The notes below the pieces were generated by a model. The model was not told where the DNA came from. It did no database searches and was given only the letters and a program-made list of their open reading frames with translations. A program made the position numbers and the translations under genes. A stretch of 64,000 bases of DNA, taken from positions 62,001 to 126,000 of the forward strand of contig BPJO01000001.1 of the NCBI GenBank assembly GCA_026004655.1. Reading direction: 5' to 3'. This DNA comes from Phycisphaerae bacterium. Lineage in GTDB: Bacteria > Planctomycetota > Phycisphaerae > Tepidisphaerales > Tepidisphaeraceae. Positions within the stretch are counted from its first letter, which is position 1, and each line of letters begins with the position of its first letter. Positions 59,474-64,000 of the stretch are shown in pieces.

Positions 59474-61288
59474 ATGTCTTGGCGTTGGACTTTACTTGTC
59501 GTAGCGGGTTTGCTGATGGTCGGTTGTGCTCCCAAAGAGCCTCCTCCACCGACGCCTGTTCCCGTGATCCCTGCCAGGCAGGTTCCGGATTATCTCAAAG
59601 GGACAATTTGGGAGCAGGTGGATTTAGCCGGAATCGAGCCGCTTCGGGTCAGCGGTTTTGGGTTGGTGGTGAATCTGTCCGGAACAGGAGACACCCGCGC
59701 GCCCAACCCGGTCCGGGAGTACATGATCAAACAGATGCAGAAGCACGGGTTCGGGAACCTGAATCTTCCTGGGTTTGGGTCATTAACCCCGGAAAAGGTG
59801 TTGAACGATCCTCTGAACCGTACTGCGATTGTTCGGGTGGACGGGTTTATTCCGCCCGGGGCACGGAAACACCAGTTGTTCGACGTACAAGTCAGCGCGT
59901 TGGACAATAACAACACGACGAGCCTTCACCGAGGGATCTTATACACCACTGATTTGTCCCCCCGCGGTGCGGACCCGTTCAATCCCTCGGCTGCGGGGAT
60001 CGCGACTTGGGCACGGGCTTCCGGACCGATTTTTGTCAATCCCGCACTGGCGTTGGATGAAAGCACCGACATCTCAGCCGTCCAGCGGATGGGGCTACGC
60101 ACCGGTGTGGTGATGGGTCGGGGAATCAACCTGGAAGACAGACCCTTGATTCTTAAACTGCGCAGCCCGGACCGTCGTATCGCCAGGCTGATCGAAAAAC
60201 GAGTTCAGGAAAAGTTTCAGAACAGTCGGATCGCGTCCATGCAAAGCGAAGGGGACATTTTTGTATACCTGCCCCCCCAGTACAAGGAAGACTGGGAACG
60301 ATTTGCCGGTGTGGTGACGCACCTTTTTTTGAATCCGAGTGACGATTTTGCGGTCCTGAAAGCCCGTCAACTAGTCGAGGTCGCTAAACGAGAGAAGGAA
60401 AAAGCGCCCCTTCTGAATCTGACTTATTGCTGGGAAGCGATGGGACCCGTGATTCTACCGGAAATTCGGGAGCTTTATACCCATGAAACGGACGAAGTCG
60501 CCTACGCAGCTGCGCGGGCCGGGGCTTTTCTGGGCGACCCGCTTGCGGTCGAAGCCTTATGCTTCACTGCCCGCAAACCGGAAGACACCTTTCAACTTTC
60601 TGCGATCCGAGTCCTGGGACAACTTCCCCGTTCTGCACGGGTTTCGGAACTGTTGAGAGAGCTCTTGAGCGCCCCTCAGATGCTTGTGCGGATTGAAGCC
60701 TATCGTGCGCTTCTGGAAAGTCAGGACGCCATCGTCTACAGCCAGTCCGTCCGTGAACGATTTATTCTTGATATCGTTCCGTCTGAGGGTCCGCCTCTGA
60801 TTTATGCTACTCGTCTGGGCAAACCCCGAATTGCCCTGATCGGACAACCCGCCTGTGTTGCTAACCCGGCGTTTTATCTGACCATGCGGAATCGATTGAG
60901 TATCGTTTCCCAACCCGACCAGCCGGGCATTCATATCTTCTTTCGGGGCAACGAGTTTGAACCGGAGGTTGATCTTCGATTGCCAAGCGATCTAGCGCTC
61001 TTGATCGCGACCTTGGGTGGAGAAGGGCCCCGGCTTGAAAACGGCGCGAGGATGGATCTCGGATACGGGGACGTGGTCGGGATTCTTCAACAGCTAAGTG
61101 CGCAGAAACTTCTGGTGGCTTCCAACACCCCTCCCGGACAGACCCCCTTGTTGGCGGTATTTGAGCTTCAGACCCTTCCCGGACTCGAGGACCCGATCCT
61201 GACAGCGCCCCCGATTCTTCCATCAGACCAAGATCAACGACCCACGACCCGTCCTGTCAGCTCCGATCAGGTACTTCCGACTCCCTGA
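59474..61288 (+). CDS. Lipoprotein with FlgI-like domain and HEAT-type repeats
   Basis: Start is uncertain among GTG 59429, ATG 59456 and ATG 59474; I use 59474, which has GGAG upstream and gives a compact lipoprotein signal (SWRWTLLVVAGLLMVGC). The first ~270 mature residues resemble flagellar P-ring protein FlgI: VSGFGLVVNLSGTGDT, AIVRVDGFIPPGARKHQLFDVQVSALDNNNTTSLHRGILYTTDL and TGVVMGRGIN. Then come helical HEAT-like repeats (EIRELYTHETDEVAYAAARAGAFLGDPLAVEAL...) and a beta-rich C-terminal part. FlgI is not normally a lipoprotein and has no such extension. No flagellar gene is nearby; an envelope ring or scaffold role is a guess. Confidence 0.78.
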   Translation: MSWRWTLLVVAGLLMVGCAPKEPPPPTPVPVIPARQVPDYLKGTIWEQVDLAGIEPLRVSGFGLVVNLSGTGDTRAPNPVREYMIKQMQKHGFGNLNLPGFGSLTPEKVLNDPLNRTAIVRVDGFIPPGARKHQLFDVQVSALDNNNTTSLHRGILYTTDLSPRGADPFNPSAAGIATWARASGPIFVNPALALDESTDISAVQRMGLRTGVVMGRGINLEDRPLILKLRSPDRRIARLIEKRVQEKFQNSRIASMQSEGDIFVYLPPQYKEDWERFAGVVTHLFLNPSDDFAVLKARQLVEVAKREKEKAPLLNLTYCWEAMGPVILPEIRELYTHETDEVAYAAARAGAFLGDPLAVEALCFTARKPEDTFQLSAIRVLGQLPRSARVSELLRELLSAPQMLVRIEAYRALLESQDAIVYSQSVRERFILDIVPSEGPPLIYATRLGKPRIALIGQPACVANPAFYLTMRNRLSIVSQPDQPGIHIFFRGNEFEPEVDLRLPSDLALLIATLGGEGPRLENGARMDLGYGDVVGILQQLSAQKLLVASNTPPGQTPLLAVFELQTLPGLEDPILTAPPILPSDQDQRPTTRPVSSDQVLPTP

Positions 61289-61797
61289 TCTTTCCTGCCG
61301 GAATTGTCGGGAATTAGACCGGTTCGGATCATTCTTTCCAACGCTTGCTCGCGATATACAAATAGCCGACGCAGCATCGCGGGGATCACCAACCGGTCTG
61401 CCAAACAACCGATCGGTCCCCACCCGAGTTGGTATTCGACATGATCCGTCATGCGCGTGGACTGATCGGTCCGGGTTTCAAACTCATGGGTATGTCTCCA
61501 AAACCGAAACGGACCTCGAACTTGTAAATCGACAAACCTGGCCTCGATACCGGTCAGCGTCGGATGAGGGGGAACGATTTCGATCAATCTCGCTACCCAG
61601 GTTACCCGTCCGATCATCGAACGGATTTGCATTACAATTTCGGTTCCGACCTGTTGAGGAACCGGATGAATCTGTTCAATGATCAGTTTTTGTTTCGGTG
61701 GAGTCAGTGCCGGCAATAACACCTCGGTGTTTTGGAATAAAGACCAGACTTCATCGATCGGAAGGGGGATGTCGGTCGTGTATCGAAAAACAAGCAT
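61267..61797 (-). CDS. SRPBCC family protein
   Basis: The 176-residue protein has the START/SRPBCC layout: RYTTDIPLPIDEVWSLFQNTEVLLPALTPP at the start, beta strands with GTEIVMQIRSMIGRVTWVARLIEI and a C-terminal helix LVIPAMLRRLFVYREQALERMI that closes the hydrophobic cavity. The FWRHTHEFE and STRMTDHVEYQLGWGPIG strands are typical of the ligand-binding 'cell division inhibitor/SRPBCC' group. It probably binds a lipid-like ligand in the cytoplasm; no substrate can be named. Its 3' end overlaps the convergent FlgI-like gene by 22 bases. Confidence 0.85.
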   Translation of the reverse strand: MLVFRYTTDIPLPIDEVWSLFQNTEVLLPALTPPKQKLIIEQIHPVPQQVGTEIVMQIRSMIGRVTWVARLIEIVPPHPTLTGIEARFVDLQVRGPFRFWRHTHEFETRTDQSTRMTDHVEYQLGWGPIGCLADRLVIPAMLRRLFVYREQALERMIRTGLIPDNSGRKDQGVGST

Positions 61798-61823
61798 TGA
61801 TATATCATAGGACTACGATCATC

Positions 61824-61851
61824 AAAAAGCCCGGAACAGTGGTCCGGGCTT
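61824..61851 (-). terminator. Rho-independent terminator of the prepilin-type gene
   Basis: AGCCCGGA (61828-61835) and TCCGGGCT (61843-61850) form an eight-base-pair stem with a seven-base loop. On the minus strand the T-run TTTTT (61828-61824) follows. It closes the transcription unit of the two minus-strand genes at 61892-63477. Confidence 0.85.
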
Positions 61852-61891
61852 GGGCGGGAAGGTTTATAAGTTCGTAAAGCTTGTATCGAGC

Positions 61892-62992
61892 CTACGGAGC
61901 AATATAGGTATCACCGGTAATATTATACTTGGCTCGGGCATCAGGATAGATGGTCGGACGTCCACCCACTGCAGCGGTAGCAGGGTTGTCCAGACGAGTT
62001 CCTGTCGGTAACCAATAGGAAGGATTAGCGGCTTCAAGGTCATCCAGGGTTTCGGCATGTCCGTCATAAAAGACCGCGTTCATACGATAACTTCCTGTTC
62101 CGGTTCCGGAGCGAGTGGAACCGTGTCGAAACGCGAACAACCTTCCTTCACGAATGCCGGTCCCGTTGGCAAAGTTTCGGCACCAGCTCTTGGTGTTTCC
62201 GAAAAAAGCCCCGTAGTCGGAAAATGTATTGAACTGATGATTGTCTGTCATATTTCGTGCGCTGATGGTGAGAATGTCTGCATCATACGAGTTGGAATAC
62301 TTCGCACCGTCGGCCAGGAAAATCTTGGACGCCGTCGGACCGATCTTGGTAATCCTGGGAAAATAACCCGACGGAAGAACCCAATACCCTGATCCGGTAT
62401 TGGCAACGACTCTCCCGGTCATGTTAGAACCGCTGACCGTTCCGTTGGGCAACAGCATGAAGGCTGCACCCGAGGCATAGCTAAGCATCGGACCGGTACG
62501 TCCCCAGTTGGTGGAATTGAACGGTTTTAGCACAAAATCTTGAGTCGCAGGACATTTGAACTGGGGCAGACGCACGTATTCCGCAAAACGATCATTGATG
62601 TCGGTCGAATCGGTCAGTTTAATCCGCATCATCTTGGATAACGGTTGAACCCAGTCGTAAATGGCAATCGGACTATCCGGAGGGATATTAGTGATACTGA
62701 CCGGGGAACCGTTATATGTGTAAGCCGGGTTGATCGCATCACCGTTGGTGGGGCTCCAGATTTGCTTTCCGCTTGTGTTAGCGGATCCCGGGATTTCTCC
62801 ACGATTTTCAGACGTCCACATGATCATGGCTTGTCCGGCAGATCTCAGATTCGCCAGACACGACACCGTCTGAGCCGACCGACGGGCTTTATTCAAAGCC
62901 GGAAGCAAAATCGCGATCAAAATGGCGATGATGCCGATGACGACCAGCAGCTCGACCAACGTAAACGCTGAAGGGGAAGTGTGTTTTCGCAT
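61892..62992 (-). CDS. Prepilin-type protein of the H-X9-DG / DUF1559-like class
   Basis: ATG 62992 with AGGAGT upstream gives 366 residues. [26 protein letters not shown] is a canonical prepilin signal with Glu5, followed by [26 protein letters not shown]. Near the C terminus [16 protein letters not shown] is the 'DGH' end motif typical of the very numerous planctomycete prepilin-like proteins. These occur in many copies per genome and are thought to be exported to the cell surface or to form thin fibres. It is not in the large pseudopilin operon. A small zinc-ribbon-like membrane protein gene precedes it by 17 bases. Confidence 0.88.
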   Translation of the reverse strand: MRKHTSPSAFTLVELLVVIGIIAILIAILLPALNKARRSAQTVSCLANLRSAGQAMIMWTSENRGEIPGSANTSGKQIWSPTNGDAINPAYTYNGSPVSITNIPPDSPIAIYDWVQPLSKMMRIKLTDSTDINDRFAEYVRLPQFKCPATQDFVLKPFNSTNWGRTGPMLSYASGAAFMLLPNGTVSGSNMTGRVVANTGSGYWVLPSGYFPRITKIGPTASKIFLADGAKYSNSYDADILTISARNMTDNHQFNTFSDYGAFFGNTKSWCRNFANGTGIREGRLFAFRHGSTRSGTGTGSYRMNAVFYDGHAETLDDLEAANPSYWLPTGTRLDNPATAAVGGRPTIYPDARAKYNITGDTYIAP

Positions 62993-63009
62993 ATAACTCC
63001 TGACAGGGA

Positions 63010-63477
63010 TCAATCCTCGTTTTGTTTCCGGCGAGCATATTCTTCTCGCGTAGGAGGCGGCCGAGCGGTCGGATCACCGACACGATAAATCGGATTGCGC
63101 TGAACGACCAATCGTCCGCAATCCGGACAAAATGTGGGATCCGATTTACCCAAGTATTCATTCAAAAGTACGTAGGTCGGTTCGCTTTTGAGGGTCCCTT
63201 CTTTCGTCCAGAAGCACTGCTCGGCAGGGACACCCGTGTTTTTTCCGGAATAAGGAGAAGGTACCGGAACGGTCCATCCCTCTCGGAGCGAGGTGGTGAA
63301 AACTTTTCCGGTTTCAGTACAAATGAAAGTACGAGCCGACGTCAATGATGCGGCTTCAGTAGACCCGAAATTGGAGAGAATCGACCAGATCAGCATGATC
63401 AAGGCCAAAAGTAAAAGCACTCCGGCAGTCACCTTACCTGCGGGTGTATTCGCGGCATGTCGTATTTTCTCAATCAT
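63010..63477 (-). CDS. Hypothetical membrane-anchored protein with CxxC motif
   Basis: The 155-residue protein has a basic N terminus and one membrane helix ([19 protein letters not shown], residues ~17-35). The extracytoplasmic part contains [20 protein letters not shown], then a CPDCGRL segment; with the first Cys this could form a small metal site or disulphide. Pro- and Arg-rich residues end the chain. I recognise it only as a type found in planctomycetes. It stops 17 bases before the prepilin-type gene, so the two are probably co-transcribed and share the terminator at 61824. Function unknown. Confidence 0.65.
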   Translation of the reverse strand: MIEKIRHAANTPAGKVTAGVLLLLALIMLIWSILSNFGSTEAASLTSARTFICTETGKVFTTSLREGWTVPVPSPYSGKNTGVPAEQCFWTKEGTLKSEPTYVLLNEYLGKSDPTFCPDCGRLVVQRNPIYRVGDPTARPPPTREEYARRKQNED

Positions 63478-63597
63478 TCAAAACTCGAGTTAGTTGTTGC
63501 CCGCAACCTGTTTACTGAGATTCTAGCCAACTAAGATTAGAATTCGGTTAGTACGCAACACGTATCGCCTTTTGATATAGTAAAATGTGGGGTTGAA

Positions 63598-64000
63598 ATG
63601 CAAGAAAAACGTCTTCTGATCGTCGGCGCGGGGGTCGGGGGATTAGCAGCAGCCATCCGATGTCGGGGAATGGGACATGATGTACTGGTTTTGGAGAAGA
63701 ACTCGCGTGTCGGAGGAAAGCTTAATAGACGTCTGATCCCTCACCCAAAAAGACCTCACGAACGACCGTTCCGATTCGATACCGGTCCTTCCCTGCTGAC
63801 GTTACCCCTGGTTTTTGCTGATCTGTTCAGTTTTGTCGGAAAAGATGTTCGTGATTATTTGTCCATCATACGACTGGATCCGGTTTCTCGGTTCGTCTGG
63901 GCTGACAAACAAACCCTAGAGCTCGGAAACGGACGGGAACAACTGCTTAACAGTGTTAAACAGCTCTCACCCCGGGATGTTCACGGGATGAAACGATTTC
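63598..64000 (+). CDS. Phytoene desaturase-like FAD-dependent oxidoreductase, 3' end outside window
   Basis: An ATG at 63598 opens a frame that runs through the window end (134 residues visible). It begins QEKRLLIVGAGVGGLAAAIRC, the FAD-binding Rossmann loop, then GHDVLVLEKNSRVGGKLNR, where GGK follows the motif of carotenoid-type desaturases and amine oxidases, and FRFDTGPSLLTLPLVFADLF, the CrtI-type 'D.GPS..T.P' segment. It is therefore probably a CrtI/CrtN-like desaturase or oxidase acting on a carotenoid or squalene-like lipid. The C-terminal substrate part is missing from the window. The preceding ~120 bases are AT-rich and may hold its promoter. Confidence 0.85.
   Translation, partial: MQEKRLLIVGAGVGGLAAAIRCRGMGHDVLVLEKNSRVGGKLNRRLIPHPKRPHERPFRFDTGPSLLTLPLVFADLFSFVGKDVRDYLSIIRLDPVSRFVWADKQTLELGNGREQLLNSVKQLSPRDVHGMKRF

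Overview
The window looks like chromosomal DNA of a planctomycete, most likely close to the Phycisphaerae. The evidence is the 23S-5S rRNA pair with no 16S gene attached, a long run of type II pseudopilin genes carrying the 'SAGPDG' signature, an H-X9-DG type prepilin, DUF1080-like and FlgI-like lipoproteins, and large HlyD/M50 fusion proteins. MurE carries the DNPR motif of meso-diaminopimelate-adding enzymes, so the cell should make DAP-type peptidoglycan. The lineage is inferred from gene content; no search was run.

Layout. 1-3352: surface-polysaccharide genes (a cytidylyltransferase-PfkB kinase cut by the window edge, then two GT2 glycosyltransferases). 3294-11147: mixed genes (DUF3467, CPBP protease, trpC, M20 peptidase, a double FtsX-type permease, and a DUF58 plus membrane-anchored pseudokinase pair). 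11226-16954: a likely small structured RNA with its own promoter and terminator, then murE-murF-mraY and two lipoproteins. 17008-19499: an ArsR-methyltransferase fusion divergent from an FAD oxidoreductase. 19515-23331: the 23S-5S operon on the minus strand with terminator, long precursor stem, boxA and two tandem promoters. 23328-26357: feoA-feoB plus a small Cys-rich partner behind a Fur-like operator. 26425-30024: small planctomycete-type genes (DUF1080-like, PilZ, DoxX/MauE, HTH-membrane protein). 30130-32721: cimA-uppS behind a complete isoleucine attenuator with a 20-residue leader peptide. 32744-35605: two D-2-hydroxyacid dehydrogenases, one of them SerA. 35697-47654: nine minus-strand genes, gspF followed by eight prepilin-like genes ending in a 1439-residue GspK-like protein. 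48421-55512: four plus-strand genes (HlyD; GAF-HlyD; PqqD-M50-HlyD; short SecA). 55586-64000: a GT-C glycosyltransferase, an atypical response regulator, ThuA, nrdR, a FlgI-HEAT lipoprotein, SRPBCC, a solitary prepilin-type gene, and the start of a phytoene-desaturase-like gene.

The two most striking units are (1) the HlyD / GAF-HlyD / PqqD-M50-HlyD / SecA2-like operon, which looks like a self-contained export or envelope-processing machine not matching any classical secretion type, and (2) the cimA attenuator, where leader peptide, antiterminator and terminator can all be read directly from the sequence. The rRNA control region and the candidate RNA ahead of murE are further non-coding signals that the protein genes do not explain.
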